64,000 bases of DNA from Asanoa ishikariensis (GCF_900107455.1 NZ_FNQB01000003.1:62001-126000); one strand, 5' to 3'; numbered from the stretch's first letter, positions 15,869 through 25,359 are shown. A program made the numbers and translations. Notes: generated by a model from the letters alone, not told the origin.

Positions 15869-16560
15869 GAGCGCTCGACCTGGCGCACCGCGTCCATCAC
15901 GATGTCGACGACCGTGGCCGGCGAGGTGAGCATGGGCAGGTGGTCGACGGGTGCGGTGTGCACGTGCGCACCCATCCGCTCGGCCATGAAGCGCTGCGTC
16001 TCCGGCGGGATCATCCGGTCCTCCTCGGCCACCAGGTACCAGCTCTGGGTGTCCTTCCAGGACGGACGTGCCACCTGGACGCCGATGGCACCCGCCGCGA
16101 TCGGCCGTTGCGTGGCCGCCAGCAGCGCCTGCTCCTCTTCCGTCGCGTGCTGCGCGAACGCCGACGCGAAGGCCTCCTGCGGCAACCAGATGAGGCCGTG
16201 GCGGTCGGGACCCAGCTTGGGCGCCTGCGGGTGCGGGTCGGCCCGGTAGAACACGTCCGCCACGGTCTCGCCCTCGTCCGGGGCCAGCGCCGCTACGTAC
16301 ACCAGGGCCGCGACGTTGCCCTCGGTCGCCGACGAGATGACCGCTCCCGCGTACGCGTGTCCCACCAGCACCACCGGGCCGTCGACCACCTCGAGCGTGC
16401 GGTCGAGCGCGGCGACGTCGTCCGCCAGGGACGTCAGCGGCAACGGGGCGGCGACCGCCCGCACGCCCTGCGCCCGCAGTCCGGCGATCACCTTGTTCCA
16501 GCTCGAACCGTCGGCCCAGGCACCGTGCGCCAGCACCACCGTGACATCAGTCTCGGACAT
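15865..16560 (-). CDS. Alpha/beta hydrolase-fold protein lacking the nucleophile serine
   Basis: A 231-residue alpha/beta hydrolase related to the small esterase group with HGAWADGSSWNKV near the N-terminus. The nucleophile elbow is GHAYAG (residues 67-72) where active members have GHSYGG, so the catalytic Ser is Ala69. The acid and base positions (VAEEDRMIP, about 187-195, and DHLPMLTSP, about 208-216) are conserved. It may be a non-hydrolytic member, a ligand-binding protein or an enzyme with another mechanism. It ends four bases into the RidA gene and is divergent from the LAL regulator. Confidence 0.85.
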   Translation of the reverse strand: MSETDVTVVLAHGAWADGSSWNKVIAGLRAQGVRAVAAPLPLTSLADDVAALDRTLEVVDGPVVLVGHAYAGAVISSATEGNVAALVYVAALAPDEGETVADVFYRADPHPQAPKLGPDRHGLIWLPQEAFASAFAQHATEEEQALLAATQRPIAAGAIGVQVARPSWKDTQSWYLVAEEDRMIPPETQRFMAERMGAHVHTAPVDHLPMLTSPATVVDIVMDAVRQVERS

Positions 16561-16670
16561 CTCTGTTCACCTCCGGGATGGCTAATGGACGAAGCCTGCG
16601 CCGTAACGTGTGTGCCCCGCATCCGCCACTGGCCAGCCGGGAACGCCAGGCCGGGCTAGCGTGGAGGTTG

Positions 16671-19412
16671 ATGTATCGCGGACCTGGACTCCACGGTCGG
16701 CAGGCCGAGTGTGAGGTGCTCGACCAGGTCGCCGCTGACCTGTCGGCCGGCAAACCCGTGGTGCTGGTGCTGCGTGGAGAGGCCGGCGAGGGCAAGACCG
16801 CCCTGCTCGACTATCTGGCCGCCCAGGCGGCCGACACGCGGATCATCCGGGTTACCGGCGTGGAGTCCGAGATGGAGCTGCCGTACGCCGGCCTGCACCA
16901 GTTCTGCGTCTCGATGCTCGACCAGACGGACGACCTCCCGGCGCCGCAGCGGGACGCGCTGCGGGTCGCGTTCGGGCTCGTCGAGGGAACAGCACCAGAT
17001 CGGTTCTTGGTCGGGTTGGCAGTGCTTACCCTGCTCTCGGAGACGGCGCGTGGCGGGCCGCTCGTCTGTCTCGTCGACGACGTCCAGTGGCTCGACCGCG
17101 CCTCGGCCCAGGCGCTGGCCTTCGTGGCCCGGCGACTGGTCGCGGACCCGGTTGCCCTGGTCTTCGCCCAGTTGGCGCCCAGCACGGACGACGAGCTGCT
17201 CGGGCTGCCGGAACTGCTGGTGACGGGCCTGGACGACCACGCCGCGCGCGCGTTGTTGGCGTCGGCGGTGCCAACCCTGCGCGACGAGCGGGTGCGGGAC
17301 CGGATCCTGGCCGAGGCGCGGGGCAACCCACTCGCGCTGCTCGAGCTGCCGGCCGAGCTGACCTCGACGGAGCCCGAGCGGCCGGCGGAGAACCGGGCCG
17401 GTCGGGTCGAGCAGAGCTACATCCGTCGGGTACGCGCCCTGCCGGTGCAGACCCAACAGTTCCTGTTGCTGGCCGCCGTCGAACCCGTCGGCGACCCGAC
17501 CGTGCTGTGGAGTGCGGCGGCCCGGCTCGGCCTCGGCGAGGACGCCGCCGCGCCCGCGGAAGCCGACGGGCTTATCACCCTGGGCGCCCGGGTCAGCTTC
17601 GCCCACCCGCTGGTGCGTTCGGCCGTGCACCGCTCGGCCGGGCGGGCCCAGTTGCGCCAGGCGCACCGCGCGCTGGCGGAAGCGACCGATCGGCGGACCG
17701 ACCCGGACCGCCGCGCCTGGCACCTCGCGGCCGCCGCCGCGGCACCCGACGAGGAGCTGGCCGGTGAGCTGGAACGGTCCGCCAACCGGGCGCGGGCGCG
17801 CGGCGGTGCCGTCGCGGCGGCCGCCTTCCTGCAACGGGCCACCGAGCTGACACCGAGCCTGGCCCGCAGGGGCCTGCGGGCAGTCGCCGCCGCACAGGCC
17901 GCACTGGCCGCGGGCGCGTCCGACGCGGCCGACGAGCTGATCGGCACAGCGGAGATGGCCGACCTGGACGGCCTGCAGCTCGCCCGGGTGGAACGCCTGC
18001 GCGCGGAGCTGGTGTTCGCCCGTAGCCGAGGCACCGACGCACCGGAGCTGCTGCTCGACGCGGCGCGCCGGCTCACCCCGCTCGACGTGCCGATGGCGCG
18101 GGAGACGTACCTGGAAGCGTTGCTGGCGGCGATGTTCGCGGGCGCGGGGCGCCTCGAACCCGAACACGGCATGCGCGCCGTGGCCGAGGCGGCCCGATCG
18201 GTGCCGGCCAACCCGGGCTCGCAGGATCCGGTGGACCTGCTTCTCGACGGCCTGTCGGTGCAGTTCACCCAGGGATACGCCGAGGCGGCGCCGACGCTGC
18301 GGCAGGCCGTGGACGCCGTCCGCGCCCATCCCAAGGGCACGTTGGTCTGCCTGACGTGCTCGTTGGTCGCGATGGAGCTGTGGGAAGGACCCGCGTGGCG
18401 TGACCTGCTGGGCCGACATGTGCGCGGCGCCCGCGACACCGGCACGTTGAGCCTGCTCCCGATGGCCCTGGACTATCTCGCCAGCTTCCATCTTCAGGCC
18501 GGCGACTTCGCCACCGCCACCGCGCTGACCGACGAGGCGGCCGCGCTCAACGCCGCCATCCGGGTCGTGCCGCCGCCGTACACGCCGACGATGTTGGCGG
18601 CCTGGCGGGGCGACCAGCCCGAGACCGCCAAGCTCACCGAGGTCGGCATCCAGGACGCGTTCCCACGCGGCGAGGGCAGCGCGCTGGTGCTGACGGAGTA
18701 CGCGTCGGCGGTGCTGAACAACGGCCTGGGCCGCTGGGCGATCGCCCTCGCCGCCGCGCGGCGGGCGAGCAAGGGCGACCAGCTCGTGGCCAAGTCGTGG
18801 GCGCTGGCCGAGCTCGTGGAGTCGGCCGCACGGCTGGAGGAGTGGGACGTCGGCGCCGATGCCCTGCGTCAGCTCACCGAGCGGACCCAGGCGAGCGGCA
18901 CGTCCTGGGCGCTGGGCACCGAGGCCCGCGCGCGGGCGCTGTTGAGCCAGGGCGCTGAGGCCGACCGTCACTATCGGAGGGCCGTCGACCTGCTCGCCGA
19001 GTGCCGCATGAACGCGCACCTGGCCAGAGCCCAACTGGTGTACGGGGAGTGGCTGCGCCGCGACAACCGCCGTGTGGACGCCCGCGACCAGCTCCGGCAC
19101 GCCCACGACCTGTTCGTCCACATGGGAGCAGCGGCGTTCGCCGAGCGGGCGCGCAACGAGTTGCTGGCCACGGGCGAGACGGTGCGCAAACGTACCCCCG
19201 ACACCGCCCTGGACCTCACGCCGCAGGAGTCGCTGATCGCCTCCCTGGCCCGCGACGGCAAAACCAACCAGGAGATCGGCGCCGAGCTGTTCATCAGTCC
19301 GCGGACCGTCGAGTGGCATTTGCGGAAGGTCTTCGCGAAGCTCGCCATCGGCTCGCGCCGGGAACTACGCGACACCCCGCTCGACGCGGGCGTGACCGCC
19401 TCCTCCAAGTAG
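16671..19412 (+). CDS. LAL-type (large ATP-binding LuxR) transcriptional regulator
   Basis: A 913-residue regulator from ATG 16671. The N-terminal AAA/STAND ATPase has Walker A GEAGEGKT (residues 36-43) and Walker B LVCLVDDVQWLD. A long TPR-like middle follows, and a LuxR helix-turn-helix lies at the C-terminus, with LTPQESLIASLARDGKTNQE and TVEWHLRKVFAKL. LAL proteins activate nearby catabolic or biosynthetic genes, but no such cluster adjoins this one. A longer reading from 16578 would begin close to the divergent hydrolase promoter, so I chose the start where homology begins. GCTAGCGT nine bases before the ATG may be a -10 for a leaderless transcript. Confidence 0.9.
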   Translation: MYRGPGLHGRQAECEVLDQVAADLSAGKPVVLVLRGEAGEGKTALLDYLAAQAADTRIIRVTGVESEMELPYAGLHQFCVSMLDQTDDLPAPQRDALRVAFGLVEGTAPDRFLVGLAVLTLLSETARGGPLVCLVDDVQWLDRASAQALAFVARRLVADPVALVFAQLAPSTDDELLGLPELLVTGLDDHAARALLASAVPTLRDERVRDRILAEARGNPLALLELPAELTSTEPERPAENRAGRVEQSYIRRVRALPVQTQQFLLLAAVEPVGDPTVLWSAAARLGLGEDAAAPAEADGLITLGARVSFAHPLVRSAVHRSAGRAQLRQAHRALAEATDRRTDPDRRAWHLAAAAAAPDEELAGELERSANRARARGGAVAAAAFLQRATELTPSLARRGLRAVAAAQAALAAGASDAADELIGTAEMADLDGLQLARVERLRAELVFARSRGTDAPELLLDAARRLTPLDVPMARETYLEALLAAMFAGAGRLEPEHGMRAVAEAARSVPANPGSQDPVDLLLDGLSVQFTQGYAEAAPTLRQAVDAVRAHPKGTLVCLTCSLVAMELWEGPAWRDLLGRHVRGARDTGTLSLLPMALDYLASFHLQAGDFATATALTDEAAALNAAIRVVPPPYTPTMLAAWRGDQPETAKLTEVGIQDAFPRGEGSALVLTEYASAVLNNGLGRWAIALAAARRASKGDQLVAKSWALAELVESAARLEEWDVGADALRQLTERTQASGTSWALGTEARARALLSQGAEADRHYRRAVDLLAECRMNAHLARAQLVYGEWLRRDNRRVDARDQLRHAHDLFVHMGAAAFAERARNELLATGETVRKRTPDTALDLTPQESLIASLARDGKTNQEIGAELFISPRTVEWHLRKVFAKLAIGSRRELRDTPLDAGVTASSK

Positions 19413-19544
19413 CCCCCGGTACCCCTGAAGCGGACATCGGGGACAGCCCGGTCCGGTCCCCGTGCCCCCGTGAACCCGACCGGGCCTGCGCGACCGGGGT
19501 TCTCGACGGGCCTGAGCCACGTGCCGCGCCGCGACCGTGGGTGC

Positions 19545-20303
19545 ATGACAACCCCCACCGCAAGCGCCGAGCGCAACGTCGTCCAAGCCGTCGCCAACGA
19601 GGAGCTTCGAGTGCTCTACCAGCCCATCGTGCGGATAGCCGACCGGGCTGTCGTGGCCGTGGAGGCCCTGGTGCGCTGGGAGCACCCGGAGCACGGGCTG
19701 ATCACCCCGGACCAGTTCCTGCACACGGCCCACCGCGACGGGCACATGCCGCTGCTGGATCGTTGGGTCCTGTACCGCGCGTGCAGCGACCTGAAGTCGC
19801 TCGGGGCCGCCGCGCCCGAACACCTCAACGTCAACCTCTCCGCACCCACACTGGCGTCCGACTTCACCGAGCTCGTCGGCACCGCGCTCCAGCGGGCGGG
19901 GCTGCCCGCGCGGCGGCTGCGGCTGGAGCTCTCCGAAGGCGCCGACCTGGACACCCTCACCCAGGCCGGCCCGCGCCTGCAGAGCCTGATCGAGCGCGGC
20001 GTCGGTGTCGCCCTCGACGACATGGGAGCCGGGTCGACCGACCTGCGCTACCTCTCCAAGCTGGCGCTGCACGAGATCAAGATCGACAAGCAGTTCGTGG
20101 CCGGCATGCTGGACAACCCCCGCGACCACGCCATCGTCACGCTGCTCACCAACCTGGCCCACGGCCTGCGCCTGCACGTCACCGCCGAGGGCGTCGAGAC
20201 CGCGGAGCAACTGGCCGCCCTCGCCCGGATCGGGGTGTCGTACGCGCAGGGCTTCCACCTGGCCCGCCCGCTGACCCTGGCCGAGCTGACCGCCTCTCTC
20301 TAG
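19545..20303 (+). CDS. Stand-alone EAL-domain cyclic-di-GMP phosphodiesterase
   Basis: A 252-residue protein that is nearly all EAL domain, from ATG 19545. Signature motifs are present in order: EALVRW, NVNLS, LELSEG, ALDDMGAG, IKIDKQFV, AEGVET and AQGFHLARPL. The metal-binding Glu, Asn, Glu, Asp-Asp, the catalytic Lys and the final Glu and Gln are all kept, though loop 6 is DDMGAG in place of the usual DDFGTG, so it could be active on cyclic-di-GMP. There is no sensor or GGDEF domain and no membrane helix. It is convergent with the LacI gene with a 4-nt overlap of stops. Confidence 0.88.
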   Translation: MTTPTASAERNVVQAVANEELRVLYQPIVRIADRAVVAVEALVRWEHPEHGLITPDQFLHTAHRDGHMPLLDRWVLYRACSDLKSLGAAAPEHLNVNLSAPTLASDFTELVGTALQRAGLPARRLRLELSEGADLDTLTQAGPRLQSLIERGVGVALDDMGAGSTDLRYLSKLALHEIKIDKQFVAGMLDNPRDHAIVTLLTNLAHGLRLHVTAEGVETAEQLAALARIGVSYAQGFHLARPLTLAELTASL

Positions 20304-21328
20304 CGCTGGCGACGGTCCGTGCTCGACCTGACGGTCAGCACCGGTGTCAGGAGCGTCGCGGCGGGCGGCGGAGGGCCTGCGAGCTTCGCCATCAGCAGTG
20401 CCACCGCCTGCTTTCCGATCTCGTCCGCCGGGATCGACACCGAGGACAGGGCCGGCCGGGTACGTTCGGCGACCTGGTCCGGGCAGATCGCGATCACCGA
20501 CATGTCGCGGGGGACCCGCCGGCCCAACGACGGCAGCAGCCGCATCACATGGTCGACCGCCGCCTCGTTGTGCACCACGATGCCGGTCGTGTTCGGGTGG
20601 CGCCGCAACAAGTCACGCAACGTGGTGGCCACCGACACCTGGTCCTCCTCGCACGGCCACGCGACACCGGACACCTCCGCCTTCTCCACCGCCGCCAGGA
20701 AACCGGTCCGGGTGCGGTGGGCGAAACCGGTCCCGCGGGTGTAGACCACGGCCGGCGCACCGAGCAGGGCGACACCGCGGTGGCCGAGCGCGACCAGCTC
20801 CTCGACGCAGCGGGCGCCGGCGCGGTGGAAGTCCAGGTCGACACAGGTCAGCCCGCTCGGGTCGGCCGGAAAGCCGATCAGGACGCTCGGCCGGCGCAGC
20901 TCACGCAGCACCGGCACGCGCGGGTCCGACAGTTCGACGTCCATGACCACCACGCCGTCGACCATGGAGCTGTCGGCGACCCGGCGCAGGCCGTCCGGCC
21001 CTTCGTCGGCGGTCATGATCAGCACGTCGTGGTCGTGGCCACGGGCGCCGGTGACCACGGCGGTCATCAACTGCATGAGGATCGGCAGGTGCATGCCGGT
21101 GCGCAGCGGCAGGACCAGGGCGATCACGTTGGCCCGCCGGCTGGCCAGCGCCCGCGCGCCCGCGTTGGGCTGGAAACCCAGCGTCGCGATGCTGGCCAGG
21201 ACCCGCTCGCGGGTGGCGGCGGAGATGGCGCGCTTGGCCGACAGGACGTACGACACGGTGCTGACGGCCACCCCGGCGTGCTGCGCCACGTCGGCGATCG
21301 TCACCAGGTCGGGACGTTTGGCGGTCAT
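20300..21328 (-). CDS. LacI-family regulator coupled to the GH3 gene
   Basis: A 342-residue LacI/GalR repressor from ATG 21328. The N-terminal helix-turn-helix is VTIADVAQHAGVAVSTVSYV with the hinge helix NAGARALASRRAN, and the rest is a periplasmic-binding-protein-like sensor. Its start overlaps the stop of the GH3 gene by four bases (ATGA), so regulator and enzyme are made from one transcript. The probable operator is the 14-bp palindrome at 24150-24163 before the GH3 gene, giving autoregulation by the oligosaccharide that GH3 processes. Confidence 0.92.
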   Translation of the reverse strand: MTAKRPDLVTIADVAQHAGVAVSTVSYVLSAKRAISAATRERVLASIATLGFQPNAGARALASRRANVIALVLPLRTGMHLPILMQLMTAVVTGARGHDHDVLIMTADEGPDGLRRVADSSMVDGVVVMDVELSDPRVPVLRELRRPSVLIGFPADPSGLTCVDLDFHRAGARCVEELVALGHRGVALLGAPAVVYTRGTGFAHRTRTGFLAAVEKAEVSGVAWPCEEDQVSVATTLRDLLRRHPNTTGIVVHNEAAVDHVMRLLPSLGRRVPRDMSVIAICPDQVAERTRPALSSVSIPADEIGKQAVALLMAKLAGPPPPAATLLTPVLTVRSSTDRRQR

Positions 21329-24099
21329 GCGCGGAACTCGAGTCCGGCGACCCGGGTGCCGGCCGCTCCCAGCACGAGGTAGAGGTCGTGCACCGCGCCC
21401 GGGTGGACAAGCTCTCCACTGACCTCTGTCCGGCCTGCCGGCACCTCGAGGTCGGCGGCGACGAGGCCGGAGATCGGGTCGTCGAGCCGGACGGTCACCC
21501 GGGTTCCCCCGGGCGGCGCGGCGACGCGGACGACCACCTGCCGGGCCGCCGACGCGAGGTCGACGTCGTGGAAGGCCAGCCACGAACCCACCCCGGTCGC
21601 CAGGACCGCGTCGCCGCGCTCGGGCGTCTCCGCGGTCAGCACCGTCCCCGACTCGGCGTCCCGGTCCGCGGCCCGCAACGGCACGCGCAGCGGGTCGCGG
21701 GCACCGATCCGCTCGCCACGCACCCGCAGCGAGGTGACCGCGGCGGCGTCGAGACACGACCGTCCGACCCAGACGGTGTGCTCGGCGTCCTCGACAACCG
21801 GCCGGGTGTCCCAGATCGCGAGGTCCTGCGCGCGCAGCGTCAGCGTCACCGTCTCGCTCGCGCCAGGCGCGAGTCGTAACCGCCGGAATCCGCGCAGCCG
21901 GCGCAGCGGCTGCTTCACCCGCGAGGAGCGCTGTTGGCTGTAGAGCTGCACGACCTCTTCGCCAGGACGGTCACCGACGTTGCGCACGTCGACGCTGAGC
22001 TCCACCTGCCCGTCGGGGCCGACGGTACCCGCGCACCGCAGATCACTGTGGACGAAGCGGGTGTATCCGAGTCCGTGACCGAAGGGGTAGAGCGGCACGC
22101 CGCGGAAGTACTGGTACGTGGCGTCGGCCGAGATGATGTCGTAGTCGAGCAGATCCGGCAGCGCGGTCGCGTCGGCGTACCAGGTCTGCGGCAACCGCCC
22201 GACCGGCTCCGCCGGCTCGCCGTCGGCGGTCCGGCCCAGCAGCACGTCGGCGAGCGCGGCGCCGAACTCCTGCCCGCCGTGGGCCGACCACAGCACCGCC
22301 GCCACCGGGCCGATCGCGTAGGGATATCCACTCACCAGCAGCAGAACGGTGCGCGGGTTGGCGGCCTGGACCGCACGCAGCAGCGCCGCCTGAGCCGGTG
22401 GCAACGCGAGGTCGGCCCGATCCTGCGTCTCCCGGCCGCCGACCATCGGATGACTCCCGAGCGCCACGATGACCACGTCGACGTCCCGCGCGGCCGCCAC
22501 GGCCGCCTCGATGCCGTCGCTGACCAGGTCGACCTGGAACGGTGTGGCCAGGTCGGCGGTCAGGGCATCGGCGCGCAGGACGCCGTCGGCGGCGACGGTG
22601 ACCCAGCGGTCGGCCGCGAGCGAGCGCAGCACGGTGCCGTCGGGGCCGGTGGTCGCCTCGAACGTCTCGCGGACCACCCACTCGCCCGGCCCGGGACGGT
22701 CGTTGACCAGCACGCCCTGCTCGTCCGCACGGACGTAGCGACCGTTGCTGACTGCCCGCAGGGTGATCGCGTCGCTGCCCCAGTCGAGGACGTCGAAATG
22801 CGCCGCGTCACCCTCGTCCGTGACCCGGAGCGTCCCGCCGTCGGTGCGGACCCCGCCCCGCGCGGTCACCAGCGCGACGCGGTCGGCGCCTTCGGCGCAG
22901 CGCACCGAGCCGAGGCGCTCGGCCAGCCCGGCCACGGCGGTGACCGCGTACGGCAGCGAGCCGCTGTACCAGTCGAGCAGCACCGTGTCGCCGAGCGGGC
23001 CGACGACGGCGACGCTCTGCCCGGCCCGGATCGGCAGCACCCCGTCGTTGCGCAGCAGCACGATCGCGCGCCGGGCGGCCTCGCGGGCCAGCCTCTGGTG
23101 GTCGGGACAGTTGACCACCTCGGTCGTGACCGCGGCGTACGGGTTGCGCTCCGGCGGGTCGAACTCGCCGAGGCGGAGCCGGACACCCAGGACGCGGGTG
23201 ACCGCCCGGTCGACGTCGGCCGGCTCCACCAGCCCACGCTCCAGCGCCTCGGTGATCCGGCGGATCGTCGGCACGGGATCGGCGCCGTCCTCGGTGAAGC
23301 AGTCGACACCGGCCCGCAGCGCCGCCGCGAAGCCGGTGACCTGGTCTGGGTGGGTGCCCTGCTCGCCGGCGAGGTTGCTCGCCGCCCCGGCGTCGCCGAC
23401 GACGAGGAGGTCGTCGCTCGTCCATTCGCGCAGCGTCCCCAACAGCGGGCTGACGTGCGCGGGACGACCGTTGACCAGGTTGTACGAGGCCATCACGGCT
23501 CCGGCGGCGCCCGCCTCGATCGGGGCACGGAACGCCGGAAGCTCGTACTCGTGGAGGACCCGTGGCGGAAGGTCGCTGGAGGTCAGGTGCCGGTCGGTCT
23601 CGTTGTTGTAGCCGAGGAAGTGCTTGAGCGTCGGCACGGTGCGCAGATAGGTGGGGTGATCACCCCGCAGGCCCGAGGCGTACGCGGTGCCGAGCACCCC
23701 GGTCAGCCAGGGGTCCTCGGCGTAGCCCTCCTCGTTGCGGCCCCAGCGCGGGTCGCGCAGCGGGTTGACCACCGGCGCCCACACGTTGAGGCCGACACCC
23801 GGGTCCTTGCGGTGCATGCCGCGGACCTCGTCGCCGACCGCCGCACCGACCCGGCGCACGAGGTCGGGGTCCCAGGTCGCACCCAGCCCGACGGCCTGCG
23901 GGAAGACCGTCGCGATGCCGAGCCAGGCCACGCCGTGCAGCGCCTCCGTGCCGGTCTTGAACGCCGCGATGTCCAGCCGGGGGATCGCCGCCTGGTGCTG
24001 ATGCAGCAACGCCACTTTCTCGGCGACGGTGAGCCGGGCGACCAGGTCGGCCAGCCGCACGGCCGGCGATGCGTCCGGGTCACGGAAAGGTTCGTCCAT
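21325..24099 (-). CDS. Multidomain GH3 beta-glycosidase
   Basis: A 924-residue glycoside hydrolase family 3 enzyme without a signal peptide. The N-terminal (alpha/beta)8 barrel has KHFLGYNNE and RHLTSSDLPPRVLHEYELP, and the nucleophile-region Asp is in LLVVGDAGAASN, as in beta-xylosidase-like members. The C-terminal alpha/beta sandwich is interrupted by a beta-trefoil-like insert (about residues 410-525, with LRAVSNGRYVRADEQG). A FN3-like domain and a CBM6-like module (final 130 residues, ending HDLYLVLGAAGTRVAGLEF) follow. It is probably a cytosolic beta-xylosidase or beta-glucosidase. The ATG at 24099 has a GGGAGGAGAG ribosome site. LacI is coupled downstream. Confidence 0.9.
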   Translation of the reverse strand: MDEPFRDPDASPAVRLADLVARLTVAEKVALLHQHQAAIPRLDIAAFKTGTEALHGVAWLGIATVFPQAVGLGATWDPDLVRRVGAAVGDEVRGMHRKDPGVGLNVWAPVVNPLRDPRWGRNEEGYAEDPWLTGVLGTAYASGLRGDHPTYLRTVPTLKHFLGYNNETDRHLTSSDLPPRVLHEYELPAFRAPIEAGAAGAVMASYNLVNGRPAHVSPLLGTLREWTSDDLLVVGDAGAASNLAGEQGTHPDQVTGFAAALRAGVDCFTEDGADPVPTIRRITEALERGLVEPADVDRAVTRVLGVRLRLGEFDPPERNPYAAVTTEVVNCPDHQRLAREAARRAIVLLRNDGVLPIRAGQSVAVVGPLGDTVLLDWYSGSLPYAVTAVAGLAERLGSVRCAEGADRVALVTARGGVRTDGGTLRVTDEGDAAHFDVLDWGSDAITLRAVSNGRYVRADEQGVLVNDRPGPGEWVVRETFEATTGPDGTVLRSLAADRWVTVAADGVLRADALTADLATPFQVDLVSDGIEAAVAAARDVDVVIVALGSHPMVGGRETQDRADLALPPAQAALLRAVQAANPRTVLLLVSGYPYAIGPVAAVLWSAHGGQEFGAALADVLLGRTADGEPAEPVGRLPQTWYADATALPDLLDYDIISADATYQYFRGVPLYPFGHGLGYTRFVHSDLRCAGTVGPDGQVELSVDVRNVGDRPGEEVVQLYSQQRSSRVKQPLRRLRGFRRLRLAPGASETVTLTLRAQDLAIWDTRPVVEDAEHTVWVGRSCLDAAAVTSLRVRGERIGARDPLRVPLRAADRDAESGTVLTAETPERGDAVLATGVGSWLAFHDVDLASAARQVVVRVAAPPGGTRVTVRLDDPISGLVAADLEVPAGRTEVSGELVHPGAVHDLYLVLGAAGTRVAGLEFRA

Positions 24100-24149
24100 A
24101 AGTCGTGCTCTCCTCCCGAGGGCCTGCGGGCAGGCGTCATCGCGGGTGG

Positions 24150-24163
24150 TCGAAGCGCTTCGA
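24150..24163. promoter_or_regulatory. LacI-type operator before GH3-LacI operon
   Basis: TCGAAGCGCTTCGA is a perfect 14-bp palindrome with the central CG-type symmetry of LacI-family operators (compare the AGCGCT core of CebR sites). It lies 51 bases upstream of the GH3 ATG, a normal place for a repressor site over the promoter. Confidence 0.75.
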
Positions 24164-24179
24164 CAATGGTGCTTAAAGA

Positions 24180-24217
24180 ACTCCGTCGGCCCGGACACGT
24201 GAATGTCTCGACGGAGT
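24180..24217 (-). terminator. Hairpin terminator after the ROK gene
   Basis: ACTCCGTCG (24180-24188) and CGACGGAGT (24209-24217) are perfect 9-bp arms with a 20-base loop. Read on the minus strand, the stem is followed by TCTTTAAG, a short T-rich run, 33 bases after the ROK stop. This fits an intrinsic terminator that separates ROK from the GH3 operon. Confidence 0.55.
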
Positions 24218-24249
24218 CATCCCGAGGCTGACAGTGTGGCCACCCACAG

Positions 24250-25359
24250 TCAAGAGGTAGCCGGGAGCGCGCCTTCTTCGAGACGTGCGAAGGCGAGGGC
24301 GGCGCCGCCGAGGGCGACGGCGTTCGGCTCCACGGTGGACGGCGCGACGACCGGACGGCGGCCGAGTCCTGCCGTCGCCGCGGGCACCAGCCATGGCGCG
24401 AGCGGGGCGAGTACGCCGCCGAGCAGGACGACCTCAGGATCGAGCACGTCCGCCAGCGTCTGGACGGCGACGCCGAGCCGGGCGCCGGCCGCGGTCAGCG
24501 CTCCGACGGTGGTCGCGTCACCGGCCTGTGCCAGGGCGACGATCCGCTCGACGGCGGCACCCCAGTCCGGCACGTCGACCTCGCCGAGCACGCCGCGGAC
24601 CAGGCCCGGCAGCCCGAGGTCGAGGTCCAGGCACCCCCGCCGGCCGCAGGCACACTCGGCACCGCCGGGGTCCACGACGAGATGCCCGACCCGCCCGCCC
24701 CGCAGCGGCCGGCCGTCCGCGATGATCCCGGCGGTGACGCCGATCCCACCGTGCAGGTGGACCAGGTCGGTGCAGCCCGGGCGTTCGCGCTGGTCCGCGA
24801 GTGCGGCCAGGACGGCCGCGGGCTCGACGACGACCTCGAACGCCGGATCGTGCAGGCTTCGGTTCAGCAGCGCGGCCAGGCCCTCGACCGCGCCTTCGGG
24901 TGCGCCGAGCGTGAGGCCGAGCACCGTGCGGCCCTGGCCGGTCACCTTGCCGACCACGCGGGCGGCCAACGCCGCGACCGCCGCGACGGTGCGGCCGGGT
25001 GGCGCGTCCGGCCCTGGCGCCGCCCGGCGCCAGGTCAGCAGGCGGGTGCCGGTGAAGTCGACCGCGACCGCGTTGAGGTGGTCGGCCGCGATCTCGATGC
25101 CGATCGCCGCGTACGGCCGGCCTTCGAGCGTCAACATCGTCGCGGGCCGGCCGATCCGGCTGCCGACCAGGCCCGACTCGCGGAGCAGCCGGCGCTCGAT
25201 GAGCTCGGTGACGAGGCTGGACACGGTCGCCTTGTTGAGTCCCGTCGCGGTGGCGATGTCCGCGCGTGAGCACGGGGCGTGCACGCGGACATGCCGCAGG
25301 ACGAGGGCCAGGTTGGTCGCCCGCACGTCCATCAGGTCGGCAGGCCGGGTCGCGGTCAC
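24250..25359 (-). CDS. ROK-family transcriptional repressor
   Basis: A 369-residue XylR/NagC-type ROK regulator. The N-terminal winged helix is SRADIATATGLNKATVSSLV, and the sugar-kinase-like domain carries the ROK zinc motif ECACGRRGCLD (normally CxCGxxGCxE, here Asp last) and the GGRVGHLVVDP loop. The kinase catalytic Asp of true glucokinases is not obvious, consistent with a sensor. It starts at GTG 25359 and is divergent from a sugar ABC transporter plus GH42 gene. A 19-bp palindrome in the gap is its likely operator. The inducer would be a galactoside or product of GH42. Confidence 0.92.
   Translation of the reverse strand: MTATRPADLMDVRATNLALVLRHVRVHAPCSRADIATATGLNKATVSSLVTELIERRLLRESGLVGSRIGRPATMLTLEGRPYAAIGIEIAADHLNAVAVDFTGTRLLTWRRAAPGPDAPPGRTVAAVAALAARVVGKVTGQGRTVLGLTLGAPEGAVEGLAALLNRSLHDPAFEVVVEPAAVLAALADQRERPGCTDLVHLHGGIGVTAGIIADGRPLRGGRVGHLVVDPGGAECACGRRGCLDLDLGLPGLVRGVLGEVDVPDWGAAVERIVALAQAGDATTVGALTAAGARLGVAVQTLADVLDPEVVLLGGVLAPLAPWLVPAATAGLGRRPVVAPSTVEPNAVALGGAALAFARLEEGALPATS

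Noticed and set aside
16656-19319. 887-residue minus-strand frame opposite the LAL regulator
   Set aside because: Arg/Gln/Gly-rich with no domain; the plus strand encodes a clear ATPase and LuxR HTH.
21934-24231. 765-residue plus-strand frame opposite the GH3 gene
   Set aside because: No motifs and a shadow composition; the minus strand encodes GH3.
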